Below are positions 6,001 through 14,245 of a stretch of DNA of 15,703 bases, in pieces. The DNA lies in contig DCVC01000082.1 in assembly GCA_002328625.1 (NCBI GenBank), positions 1 through 15,703 on the forward strand, written 5' to 3'. The DNA is from Bacteroidales bacterium UBA2198. GTDB lineage: Bacteria; Bacteroidota; Bacteroidia; Bacteroidales; VadinHA17. Position numbers and translations under genes: made by a program. Below the pieces are notes generated by a model. The model did not search any database, was not told the origin of the DNA, and saw only the letters and a list, made by a program, of their open reading frames with translations. The first letter of the stretch is position 1. The number at the start of each line of letters is the position of its first letter.

Positions 6001-7383
6001 ATGGAAACGATAACAAATACTCTGCGCGACTCTAAAACTGCCCGCTGGGCTGCACTGGCCATAGTATCGTTTACGATGTTATGCGGATATTATCTGACCG
6101 ATGTTATGGCACCCTTAAAACCTATGCTCGAGAAGGAATTGTTATGGAACAGTGCCGAATATGGCTTTTTTACAAGTGCCTATGGATGGTTTAACGTATT
6201 TCTTTTAATGCTTATTCTCGGGGGAATAATGCTTGATAAGATGGGGGTCCGTTTCACCGGAAAGATGGCAACAATAACAATGGTGGCCGGTACAGCAATA
6301 AAATATTGGGCAATATCCACTCATTCTCTCGATGGTGTTAAAATACTTGGAATGAATGGACAGGTAGTAATTGCTGCATTGGGTTTCGCTATTTTTGGAG
6401 TTGGAGTAGAGGTTGCAGGGATAACTGTTTCAAAGATCATTGTAAAATGGTTCAAGGGGAAAGAGTTGGCTCTGGCAATGGGTCTTGAGATGGCAACAGC
6501 AAGACTGGGAACGGCACTTGCTCTTTCCACCTCTGTGCCTATTGCGGCAGCTTTCGGAAAGGTCTCAGCCCCGGTCCTGGTATGTCTGATCATGCTCTGT
6601 ATTGGTATGATAGCCTTTTTCATCTATACAATTATGGATAACAAGCTTGACAGGTCAGTTGCTGCCGAAGCCGGCAGAAGCGGAGTGACAGAGGTTGAAG
6701 AAACGTTTCGTGTTGCAGATATATGGTATATTGTGAAGAACAAGGGATGGTGGTATATTGCCATTTTGTGCGTTTTGTTCTATTCTTCGGTCTTTCCATT
6801 CCTTAAATATGCTGCCGATTTAATGGTTAATAAATTTGGAGTGGATGAATCAGTTGCAGGTATTATTCCGGGTTTGCTTCCTTTTGGCACTATTCTGCTT
6901 ACTCCTCTGTTTGGTAATGTTTATGACCGGAAAGGCAAGGGTGCTACTATAATGATAATAGGAGCAATACTTCTGATACTTGTTCACACCCTGTTTTCAA
7001 TCCCTGTCCTTAGCCAGACACCAGTAGCAATATTCCTGATAGTTGTCCTGGGTATAGGATTTTCACTGGTTCCGTCAGCGATGTGGCCGTCTGTTCCGAA
7101 AATCATTCCTGAAAAACAGCTTGGTACAGCTTATGCAATGATTTTCTGGGTGCAGAACTGGGGACTGATGGGTGTTCCTGCACTGATAGGCTGGGTTCTC
7201 AATAAATACTGTATTGTCGGTACCAGACTTGTTGACGGAGTGCAAGTTTCAAGTTATAATTACACTCTCCCGATGATAATATTCACGGGATTCGGTATTC
7301 TTGCCCTCGTTTTTGCACTGCTTCTGAAGGCTGAAGACAAAAAGAAGGGATATGGGCTGGAGCTGCCAAATATCAAGAAGTAG
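6001..7383 (+). CDS. MFS transporter resembling MFSD1
   Basis: A 460-residue, roughly 12-helix major facilitator superfamily protein. The open frame extends upstream to 5818, but I chose the Met at 6001: it directly precedes the conserved start of helix 1, has a promoter-like sequence just upstream, and the extra 61 residues look like translated spacer. From memory of the human MFSD1 sequence, several stretches correspond closely: WFKGKEL...GL...AR.G (150-170), VFPF in the second half, LFG..YDRKGKG as the second-half motif A, and PE.QLGTAY (370-378) after a tryptophan-proline pair. MFSD1 is a lysosomal dipeptide carrier, so dipeptide or related transport is a reasonable hypothesis. Substrate and direction are not shown by the sequence. 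The cupin gene follows after 65 bp. Confidence 0.85.
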   Translation: METITNTLRDSKTARWAALAIVSFTMLCGYYLTDVMAPLKPMLEKELLWNSAEYGFFTSAYGWFNVFLLMLILGGIMLDKMGVRFTGKMATITMVAGTAIKYWAISTHSLDGVKILGMNGQVVIAALGFAIFGVGVEVAGITVSKIIVKWFKGKELALAMGLEMATARLGTALALSTSVPIAAAFGKVSAPVLVCLIMLCIGMIAFFIYTIMDNKLDRSVAAEAGRSGVTEVEETFRVADIWYIVKNKGWWYIAILCVLFYSSVFPFLKYAADLMVNKFGVDESVAGIIPGLLPFGTILLTPLFGNVYDRKGKGATIMIIGAILLILVHTLFSIPVLSQTPVAIFLIVVLGIGFSLVPSAMWPSVPKIIPEKQLGTAYAMIFWVQNWGLMGVPALIGWVLNKYCIVGTRLVDGVQVSSYNYTLPMIIFTGFGILALVFALLLKAEDKKKGYGLELPNIKK

Positions 7384-7448
7384 GAGTTTGATGGTTATTT
7401 GTTACAGGTTATCAGGTTATTATTTATAAGGGAAAGGGTTCTTTTACT

Positions 7449-7781
7449 ATGGGTTCAAATGAATTTCAAAAATCAAGGGTATTCAGTTACCATACATCTG
7501 TTGAGTATGCCGATGGTGCTATAGTCAGTAAAACGGTACTGAAGAAGGAAACAGGCAATATCTCCCTCTTTGCATTCGCAAAAGGGGAAGCATTAAGTGA
7601 ACATACAGCTCCATTCGATGCCTTGATCCAGGCAGTTGACGGAAAAGGTGAAATCACAATAGGAGGTAAATCATTTATTTTGGAGTCAGGACAGAGCATA
7701 ATAATGCCTGCAAATATTCCACATGCAGTAAAGGCATTGGAAAGATTCAAGATGGTGCTGACTATGATAAAGAGTAATTAA
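7449..7781 (+). CDS. Small single-domain cupin protein
   Basis: A 110-residue protein with the length and strand pattern of a cupin_2 barrel. Cupin motif 1 is recognisable around GEALSEHTAPFDALIQAVDG (46-65), and motif 2 is GQSIIMPANIPHAVKA (81-96). Histidines 52 and 92 are in metal-ligand positions, but the second histidine of motif 1 (HxH) is replaced by alanine and the usual glutamate is not evident. Metal binding may therefore be altered. No signal peptide, so it is cytosolic. AAGGGAAAGGG lies about 10 bases before the start, an unusually good ribosome-binding sequence for this window. It is probably transcribed with the MFS gene and could be a sensor or small-molecule-binding partner. 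Function unknown. Confidence 0.8.
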   Translation: MGSNEFQKSRVFSYHTSVEYADGAIVSKTVLKKETGNISLFAFAKGEALSEHTAPFDALIQAVDGKGEITIGGKSFILESGQSIIMPANIPHAVKALERFKMVLTMIKSN

Positions 7782-7783
7782 TA

Positions 7784-7824
7784 TTGTATGCGGTATGAGT
7801 TTCAGGGAAGGTTCCGCACCACAA
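7784..7824. terminator. Hairpin between convergent cupin and DUF47 genes
   Basis: TTGT.TGCGG (7784-7793) and CCGCA..ACAA (7814-7824) are complementary and occupy most of the 50-bp gap between two convergent genes. The loop is about 20 nt and there is no clear T-run, so a shared terminator is plausible but weak. Confidence 0.3.
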
Positions 7825-7831
7825 ACAATAG

Positions 7832-8482
7832 CTAAGCCATTTTGATCAGTATCGCTTTTATGATATCGGTAACATCTTCCTCCTCATCAACACATCGCTC
7901 GAAGATCTCAAGTATCTTGTTGTTTTTCAGCAGTTCGGCAGGGTTTTTCTCTTTCTCGAACAGGTCAGCTATGGCCAGATAATAATGCTCATCAGCTTTG
8001 TGTTCTATTTCTTTTACTTTTTCACAGGCTTTCATTATTTTATCCTTATTTGAAACTGCATCTTTAAGGCAATTGATGCAGATTTCGATTTCCCTGGCAG
8101 CATCATGGATCATTTCAGCCATTTCCTTGTAGACCGGCAAAAGTTTTTTAGGCTTGTAAAGGATTATTCTCCTGCTGACTCCGTTTATCGAATCAACGAC
8201 ATCATCAATATGGGCAGTCAGTGCATGGATATCTTCTCTGTCGAAAGGTGTGATAAAAGTTTTGTTAAGCTGCAGGTAAGCATTATCTGTTATAGTATCA
8301 CCTATGCGTTCAACCTCCTTGATTTCTTTGTGTATCTTCTCCTGTTCTTGCGGATTGTCGCTTGAGAGAAGTAGATTCAGCAGCTCAGCCGCTTTCACCA
8401 GGTTCTTGGCATCCTCTACAAAAAGCGGAAAGAATGAATGATCCCTCGGGACAAAGAATTTAAGGAATTTATCAATATTCAT
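7832..8482 (-). CDS. DUF47 family PhoU-like protein
   Basis: A 216-residue all-helical cytosolic protein of the DUF47/TIGR00153 family, related to PhoU and usually encoded beside PiT phosphate transporters. Typical features are the N-terminal FFPLFVEDAKNLVKAAELL helix, ERIGDTITDNAYLQLNKTF, then FDREDIHALTAHIDDVVDSING with its acidic and histidine residues suited to metal binding, and a second helical repeat ending in CVDEEEDVTDIIKAI. The gene starts 24 bp after the stop of the PiT gene on the same strand, giving a pit-DUF47 operon. Its likely role is to control the neighbouring transporter. Family and context agree. Confidence 0.92.
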   Translation of the reverse strand: MNIDKFLKFFVPRDHSFFPLFVEDAKNLVKAAELLNLLLSSDNPQEQEKIHKEIKEVERIGDTITDNAYLQLNKTFITPFDREDIHALTAHIDDVVDSINGVSRRIILYKPKKLLPVYKEMAEMIHDAAREIEICINCLKDAVSNKDKIMKACEKVKEIEHKADEHYYLAIADLFEKEKNPAELLKNNKILEIFERCVDEEEDVTDIIKAILIKMA

Positions 8483-8506
8483 ATGGTTGCATTTAATTAT
8501 ATGATA

Positions 8507-9499
8507 TCAGTATTTTAACACCAGGTTCAGGAAGTGAAACATAACGGCCGCCACTAATGCAGAAACAGGGATTGTCAGAATCCATGCCCAGAATATTTTC
8601 CGGGTAACTCCCCATTTTACAGCTGATGCGCCTTTTCGGGCGCCGACACCTATAATTGCTCCCGTTATGGTATGGGTTGTGCTTACAGGAATCCCAAAAT
8701 GAGTTGCTCCGAACAAAGTAATCGCACCTGCTGTCTCAGCACAGAATCCTTCAAAGGGTTTAAGCTTGGTGATTCTTTGTCCCATAGTCTTTACTATCCT
8801 CCATCCTCCTGTCAGTGTACCAAGTGCAATTGCTGAATGGCACGATAAAACGATCCATAAGGCAATTTTCTCATCTTTCGAGGCCATTCCTGTTACAATC
8901 AAAGCGACCCAGATTATTCCCATCGATTTCTGGGCGTCGTTGCCTCCGTGACCAAGGCTGAACGCTGCAGCAGAAAGAAGTTGTAATCGTCTGAAATGTT
9001 TGTCAATACCAAATGGAGTGTGATTTCTTGCAAGGTAAAGTACAATTGCTGAAATTATGAAGGAGATAATAACTCCCAGAACAGGAGCAATTACAATAAA
9101 AACTACAATTTTAAGCACTCCGCCTATGATCACTGACCCTGATCCTGAGCTGGCCATGGCCGCTCCGACTAATCCTCCTACCAGAGTGTGAGATGAACTT
9201 GAAGGCAGCCCCAGCCACCATGTAAAAAGGTTCCATGATATTGCTGCAACAAGAGCGGCTGCAATTACGGTAAGATTAATTACATCAGGCTCAACAACCC
9301 CCTTACCGATTGTTGTTGCAACTTTCAACGGAAAAACAGTGAACGCAATGAAATTAAAAAAAGCTGCCATTGATACTGCAGCTAATGGAGAAAGAACCTT
9401 TGTGGAAACAACTGTGGCAATTGCATTTGCCGAATCGTGAAATCCGTTGATGAAATCAAAAATAAGTACAAATGCAATAACAATATAAAGTAAACTCAT
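8507..9499 (-). CDS. PiT family inorganic phosphate transporter (short form)
   Basis: A 330-residue inner-membrane phosphate carrier of the PiT/PHO-4 family, driven by a proton or cation gradient. Both inverted family repeats are visible. The first half has GFHDSANAIAT (19-29) and LPSSSSHTLVGG (98-109). The second half has GHGGNDAQKSMGI (183-195) and GIPVSTTHTITG (269-280). The length is typical of the compact bacterial form, without a large cytosolic loop. It is the first gene of an operon with the DUF47 gene. The start ATG at 9499 places the first helix immediately. The 181 bp upstream contain no exact TAnnTTTG promoter. Confidence 0.94.
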   Translation of the reverse strand: MSLLYIVIAFVLIFDFINGFHDSANAIATVVSTKVLSPLAAVSMAAFFNFIAFTVFPLKVATTIGKGVVEPDVINLTVIAAALVAAISWNLFTWWLGLPSSSSHTLVGGLVGAAMASSGSGSVIIGGVLKIVVFIVIAPVLGVIISFIISAIVLYLARNHTPFGIDKHFRRLQLLSAAAFSLGHGGNDAQKSMGIIWVALIVTGMASKDEKIALWIVLSCHSAIALGTLTGGWRIVKTMGQRITKLKPFEGFCAETAGAITLFGATHFGIPVSTTHTITGAIIGVGARKGASAVKWGVTRKIFWAWILTIPVSALVAAVMFHFLNLVLKY

Positions 9500-9680
9500 A
9501 ACCTGGATTTAACAATAACCGGAGGGATTTATATTTTTATTCACTTAAATATCTCTTTATCAGATACTTAATATTTAACTTTCTGATTTTACAATGATAT
9601 ATATTAAAACTAAAATAACAATGGGGAAGATGAAATTTTTTAAACCGGCAGATTTCCTGGAATATCTCTGCGTTAATGGA

Positions 9681-11960
9681 TCAGTTAGTTGAAATCAACT
9701 TTGATGTATCAACCTGCTTATCGCTCAGCATAAAGTCACGATGCGATTTAACCATATTCAGGGCATAAAGAATAAGATTTTTGCTTTCAGAAAGCAAGTT
9801 CAGGTAGAGGAGGGTATTTCTTGTTCCAACAAGTTCTGCTTTAATAAATTTGACCTGCTTCTTCTTCATCCTGGCGATGAGGTCAATTATTGAATGTTGA
9901 TGAGCAATCAGATTATCAAGGTCCCTGAAGTTCTTCTTTTTTATAATATTCTGAATCTCATCATAAAAAGTAGCGACTGACTCATTCAGTTCATGCAATT
10001 CTTTTACCTGTTCATGTATAAGGGGAGGGTGATTGTTGTCAAGATGTTCATATATCGGATCAGCAATAAACCTCAGGCAGTGTGCTATTTCCCGTAAGTA
10101 ATCAAGTATCTGGACATAATAATGGCCAGTTTCCACGGAATCCTCTTCAAGTTTCTTAAGGGTAGGGTAGATGTTGTATTTTAATTCCTTCGAGAGCTGA
10201 TTCAGTTCATCTATCTTACGGATAACCTTCTTCATTTTACCCCTGTCTTCCTTGATCAGGTTCAGTATCGAAGAAAAATATAGTTTTGAGACAGAACCAA
10301 CAACACTTATTATTGAAGAATTACATTTCTGAACAATGTTTTCTCCGTTAAGAGTCTCTTTTTCATCAAATTCGTCCTTTTTATGCTGTTTTTCATATCT
10401 TTTCTTGTGTATAAAAGTTGTGCGGGTCACAAAAAACACTGCGACTGAAACGGCAAGGATTGTAGCAATCATGCCCCCCCAGTTCAGGATCATGGCCATA
10501 ATAAAGGAGAGTGTGAAAGCTGTAATTGCAGTAAAGAACCATCCTCCTATTACACTTATCACACCTGTGATACGGTAAACAGCGCTCTCTCTTCCCCATG
10601 CCCGGTCGGACAGAGAGGTACCCATGGCAACCATGAAAGTTACATAGGTGGTCGAAAGAGGCAGCTTCAGAGAGGTAGCAGTCGCAATAAGAATACTTGC
10701 AACAAACATATTCACTGAAGCTCTCAGCAAATCAAAGGAAGATGCATCCTTTCTGTTTTTCGGTTTTTTACTGAAACTATCAGGATCGAATCGTTTTTCG
10801 ATGAATAATATGAATTTTTCAGGAACGATCCTGTTGATCAGCTTTGTTACGCCTACTGTCCCTCTTACAACCGATCGTGAAAGCTTTGATGAGGCAAACC
10901 TTTCAACGCCTGTACCCTGCCTGGCCAGGCTTATTTCCGTTTGTGAAACTGTTCTTGCTTTTTTTGAGAGGAAAAGAGTTGCAACCATGATGAATCCGGC
11001 AGCAAGCAGGAATAAAGTAGGCGTTTTAACCGGTTCACTCAATGCTCCCATGCTCAGAGTATCGGCAGTAATCGAAGGATCGCCCATGAATTCCCTGAAT
11101 GATGCAAGTCCTGCAAGAGGTACACCGATAAAATTTACAAGATCGTTGCCTGCAAATGCCATGGCAAGCGAAAAGGTACCTACAAGAATTATTATTCTCA
11201 GTATGTTTATCCTGAAAATACTTATTAGAAGCTGCAGGATCATTGCAACACCGATGAAAGTAAATAAAAGAACCTTGAATGAATTTGTTTGCAGCCACTG
11301 AACAGCTTCACTGGTCATGAATGAGGCTCCCCTGGCTCCTTTAACCAGAATAAAATATACTATTGCCGTTATGGCAATTCCACCCCAGACCGATCCAAAA
11401 TATTTCATGTTCCGTTCATAGTTGAACGAAAATATAAGCCTTGTGATAAACTGCACTATCATACCACACGTAAAAGCAATTATCACAGATAAAAGTATCC
11501 CGGAAATAATTGCCAGAGCTTTAGCGGAATTAATATAGGTATTGAGGTCAGCCAATGTGTCTGTAGAATTGAAAATCTTTATCAGAGAAACTGCCACTGC
11601 AGCTCCCAGAAGTTCAAATATTATAGATACAGTTGTAGAGGTTGGAAAACCAAATGTATTAAAGGTGTCAAGAAGCACGACATCAGTTATCATGACCGCC
11701 AGGAAGATTATCATGATCTCTGAAAAATAAAACTGACCGGGATGAAAAATACCTGAACGTGCAATCTCCATCATCCCGCTTGAGAAAGTGGCGCCAACCA
11801 GCACCCCCAATCCTGCTATTGCCAATATGACTTTAAAGGGAGCAACCTTCGATCCTAAAGCGGAGTTAAGAAAATTAGCAGCATCATTGGTTATGCCGAC
11901 TATCAGATCTGAAACGGCAAGGAATAAAAGTACTATGACAAATATGAGATAAATGTTCAC
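9681..11960 (-). CDS. PiT family phosphate transporter with fused PhoU-like domain
   Basis: A 759-residue protein. Residues 1-515 form a PiT membrane domain with the family motifs GITNDAANFLNS (22-33), GFPTSTT (104-110), AGNDLVNFIGVPLAG (270-284) and LKLPLSTTYVTF (431-442). A soluble stretch separates the halves (about 335-405). After the last helix a charged linker (518-545) leads into a helical C-terminal domain (about 545-750) resembling PhoU/DUF47, so transporter and regulator are one chain. The start codon is GTG: upstream in frame a TAA comes after only four sense codons, and no ATG precedes the first helix. It lies 181 bp from the short PiT on the same strand and is divergent from pepD. 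Transport of phosphate is inferred from family. Confidence 0.92.
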   Translation of the reverse strand: MNIYLIFVIVLLFLAVSDLIVGITNDAANFLNSALGSKVAPFKVILAIAGLGVLVGATFSSGMMEIARSGIFHPGQFYFSEIMIIFLAVMITDVVLLDTFNTFGFPTSTTVSIIFELLGAAVAVSLIKIFNSTDTLADLNTYINSAKALAIISGILLSVIIAFTCGMIVQFITRLIFSFNYERNMKYFGSVWGGIAITAIVYFILVKGARGASFMTSEAVQWLQTNSFKVLLFTFIGVAMILQLLISIFRINILRIIILVGTFSLAMAFAGNDLVNFIGVPLAGLASFREFMGDPSITADTLSMGALSEPVKTPTLFLLAAGFIMVATLFLSKKARTVSQTEISLARQGTGVERFASSKLSRSVVRGTVGVTKLINRIVPEKFILFIEKRFDPDSFSKKPKNRKDASSFDLLRASVNMFVASILIATATSLKLPLSTTYVTFMVAMGTSLSDRAWGRESAVYRITGVISVIGGWFFTAITAFTLSFIMAMILNWGGMIATILAVSVAVFFVTRTTFIHKKRYEKQHKKDEFDEKETLNGENIVQKCNSSIISVVGSVSKLYFSSILNLIKEDRGKMKKVIRKIDELNQLSKELKYNIYPTLKKLEEDSVETGHYYVQILDYLREIAHCLRFIADPIYEHLDNNHPPLIHEQVKELHELNESVATFYDEIQNIIKKKNFRDLDNLIAHQHSIIDLIARMKKKQVKFIKAELVGTRNTLLYLNLLSESKNLILYALNMVKSHRDFMLSDKQVDTSKLISTN

Positions 11961-11966
11961 CGAAAA

Positions 11967-12084
11967 GCGGTTTTATGTTTTAATTTCACCAGCAGGTATA
12001 TCATTTATTTTTTTATATGCACATCAATTTGTTGTTTGCTATCATATTATCAATAGTACAGCCTGAATAGTTTTTGAAAACCGC
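11967..12084 (-). promoter_or_regulatory. Leader pairing that may mask the GTG start
   Basis: On the minus strand GCGGTTTT (12084-12077) is perfectly complementary to AAAACCGC (11974-11967), which ends six bases before the GTG start codon of the long PiT gene. In a leader RNA this 8-bp pairing could cover the ribosome-binding region. The two segments are about 100 nt apart, so the pairing may be incidental. Confidence 0.25.
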
Positions 12085-12086
12085 CG

Positions 12087-12117
12087 TGAAATTAGAACAA
12101 TTCGTTTAAAATTCAAA
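12087..12117 (-). promoter_or_regulatory. Possible promoter of the long PiT gene
   Basis: On the minus strand TTTG (12117-12114) is followed after exactly 19 bp by TAATTTCA (12094-12087), which matches TAnnTTTG at six of eight positions counting the free ones. Transcription would start near 12080 and give a leader of about 120 nt. Low to moderate support. Confidence 0.3.
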
Positions 12118-12193
12118 GACAAATAAATGTTAAGTTTTTGTTACAATTTGCATAAAACACAGAGCTGTAAATGATAATTTAAGATTTTTATCA

Positions 12194-12224
12194 TTTGATA
12201 TTTAATGAATATTTATTAACTTTA
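12194..12224 (+). promoter_or_regulatory. pepD: Bacteroidota-type promoter of pepD
   Basis: TTTG (12194-12197) is followed after exactly 19 bp by TAACTTTA (12217-12224), which differs from TAnnTTTG only in its last base. Transcription would start near 12231, about 13 bases before the ATG, so the leader would be very short. Confidence 0.5.
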
Positions 12225-12243
12225 ATAATTAATATTAAACACT

Positions 12244-13701
12244 ATGAGCAATATACGCAATCTTGAACCAAAACAGGTATGGAACTATTTCCATGAAATC
12301 ACCCTGATTCCGCATCCTTCAAAAAAAGAGAAAAAACTTGTTGAATACATGAAGGAGTTTGGCAAACAAAACAATCTCGATACTATTGTTGACAAAGTTG
12401 GTAATGTGATTATGCGAAAACCTCCGACAAAGGGAATGGAAAAAAGAAAAGGTGTTATCCTGCAGACGCATCTTGATATGGTCCCTCAGAAAAACAGCGA
12501 TAAAAAACATGACTTCGAGAAAGATCCCATTGAAACAATAATAGATGGTGAATGGGTTAAAGCAAACGGCACCACTCTGGGGTCGGACAATGGAATTGGC
12601 GTAGCTGCCACCATGGCTGTTCTTGCTTCAAAGAATATTGCTCACGGACCTCTTGAGGCTCTCTTTACAATTGACGAAGAGACAGGCATGACAGGAGTGT
12701 TCGGGCTGAAGAAAGGACTCCTGAAGGGAGATATTCTTCTGAATCTTGATTCGGAAGATGAAGGTGAACTCTATGTGGGTTGTGCAGGAGGAATAGATGT
12801 CAGCATTAAAAAGGATTATGGACAGGAAAAATCCCCGTTGGGAATGACCGCTTTCAGGATCACGGCAAAAGGATTGAAAGGCGGCCATTCAGGAGTAGAT
12901 ATTGCTCTCGGAAGGGCTAATTCAAATAAGATAATGTTCAGGTTCCTTATGCAGGCCGAATCTGACTTCGGCATCAGGATTGCTGAAGCAGGTGGAGGTG
13001 ACCTTCGTAATGCCATACCCCGTGAATCTTATTCTGTGCTCATTGTCCCCGAAATAAAAGCGACCGATTTTAAGAAATTTGTGAAAGGTTACGAAAAGAT
13101 GTACAGGGCGGAATTTTCTGATACGGAACCCGATCTGTCATTTACTGCCGGAACGACAACTATGCCGGCTAAAGTGATGAAAGAGAGTGACCAGTACAGG
13201 ATCATAAGGGCCATTTTTGCATGCCCGAATGGGGTACAGAGGATGAGCCAGGCCATGAAGGGTCTTGTCGAAACATCAAATAACCTTGCCATTGTACGTT
13301 GTTCCGGAGGCAGGTTCGAAACCCATTGTCTTACACGAAGCTCGGTTGATTCATCCAAAGAGGCCACAGCATGGAAAATAGCCGCTGTATTTCATCTTAT
13401 CGGTGCTGAGGTTACTATGTCAGGAAGCTATCCCGGATGGAAACCTGATATGAACTCTCCCATCCTGAAAACAATGAGTGAAGTATATAAAAAGAAATAC
13501 GGTAAAACACCTGAAATAAAAGCAATTCATGCCGGACTTGAATGTGCTCTGATCGGGGGTGTTTATCCAAACCTTGACATGATCTCATTCGGACCAACTA
13601 TCAGATTCCCTCATTCACCCGATGAGAAGGTTCATATTCCTTCGGTGGGGAAGTTTTTCGATTTTCTTTGTGAAACATTGAAACAGGTACCTGCGAAGTA
13701 A
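12244..13701 (+). CDS. pepD: Aminoacyl-histidine dipeptidase (peptidase M20C)
   Basis: A 485-residue cytosolic zinc dipeptidase of family M20C that cleaves Xaa-His (carnosine-like) and other unblocked dipeptides. The expected di-zinc ligands are H76 (QTHLDMV), D115 (LGSDNGIG), E146 (DEETGM), D169 (LNLDSED) and H457 (RFPHSPDE), with catalytic D78 and E145. The spacing between ligands is identical to that I recall for Vibrio PepD (80, 119, 150, 173, 461), each shifted by four. The inserted lid domain carries KGGHSGVDI. Full length, no signal peptide. It has its own promoter and ends only 2 bp from the end of the convergent biotin carrier gene. With the POT importer it would complete a peptide-use route. 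Confidence 0.95.
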   Translation: MSNIRNLEPKQVWNYFHEITLIPHPSKKEKKLVEYMKEFGKQNNLDTIVDKVGNVIMRKPPTKGMEKRKGVILQTHLDMVPQKNSDKKHDFEKDPIETIIDGEWVKANGTTLGSDNGIGVAATMAVLASKNIAHGPLEALFTIDEETGMTGVFGLKKGLLKGDILLNLDSEDEGELYVGCAGGIDVSIKKDYGQEKSPLGMTAFRITAKGLKGGHSGVDIALGRANSNKIMFRFLMQAESDFGIRIAEAGGGDLRNAIPRESYSVLIVPEIKATDFKKFVKGYEKMYRAEFSDTEPDLSFTAGTTTMPAKVMKESDQYRIIRAIFACPNGVQRMSQAMKGLVETSNNLAIVRCSGGRFETHCLTRSSVDSSKEATAWKIAAVFHLIGAEVTMSGSYPGWKPDMNSPILKTMSEVYKKKYGKTPEIKAIHAGLECALIGGVYPNLDMISFGPTIRFPHSPDEKVHIPSVGKFFDFLCETLKQVPAK

Positions 13702-13703
13702 AA

Positions 13704-14234
13704 TCACTCCACCTTTATCTCAATCAGCAGATCATCTTTCATCACATTGGTATTGGCCTTCGCTGATATTTTTACAATCTGACCGTTAACGGGCGACTGT
13801 ATCTCATTCTGCATTTTCATGGCTTCCAGGATAAGGACAGGCTCACCTCGTGAGACTGTGGATCCTTCCCTGACAAGTATATCAATTATCTTACCCGGCA
13901 TGGGAGCTTTTATTGCCTCTTTATCTGCCTTTCCCAGTGTGGAACTTAATACCTTCATCCTCTGAAGTGAAAAAGGAGTTTCAACTGTAAAAATATAACT
14001 TATATCATTGAAGAGTATCTCATACTTATTCTGGCGCGACCTTATTATCTCAACAGGATATTTGCGGTTTTTCCATAATATATAGGTGCCGAATTTCTCA
14101 TCAGCCTTAAGTTTTACTTCATAATCCCTTTTCCCTATCCTTATCGTATGCTTTAACGGAATAGAAAAACAGAATCTTTTATTTTCTGATGAGAGTGCAT
14201 AAAGCTTTTTTATGCTGATTTTATCCTTTGCCAT
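13704..14234 (-). CDS. Biotin carboxyl carrier subunit of an acyl-CoA carboxylase
   Basis: A 176-residue biotin carrier. The C-terminal biotinyl domain (about 105-176) has the APMPGKI entry and the biotinylation motif EAMKM with target lysine K140. The first 100 residues are a beta-rich region (for example YPVEIIRSRQNKYEILFND) like the biotin-transfer (BT) segment of propionyl-CoA-type carboxylases rather than the Pro/Ala-rich linker of AccB. It starts 11 bp after the carboxylase stop codon, so the two form one operon. The biotin on K140 would carry CO2 between the carboxylase and a carboxyltransferase that is not in this window. Propionyl-CoA carboxylase or methylmalonyl-CoA decarboxylase are the likeliest complexes; acetyl-CoA is also possible. 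Confidence 0.88.
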   Translation of the reverse strand: MAKDKISIKKLYALSSENKRFCFSIPLKHTIRIGKRDYEVKLKADEKFGTYILWKNRKYPVEIIRSRQNKYEILFNDISYIFTVETPFSLQRMKVLSSTLGKADKEAIKAPMPGKIIDILVREGSTVSRGEPVLILEAMKMQNEIQSPVNGQIVKISAKANTNVMKDDLLIEIKVE

Positions 14235-14245
14235 CTTATAAGCTC

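Noticed and set aside
9500..9680. A riboswitch or hidden gene between the two PiT genes
   Set aside because: No conserved aptamer pattern, no sizeable hairpin and no convincing reading frame were seen in these 181 bp.
10648..11301. A 217-residue plus-strand reading frame opposite the long PiT gene
   Set aside because: It is the antisense shadow of a well-supported membrane protein; no independent signals or family motifs.
13699..13706. Possible frameshift or gene overlap where pepD and the carrier gene meet
   Set aside because: Both genes end with normal stop codons two bases apart and both proteins have their expected C-termini; this is just tight convergent packing.
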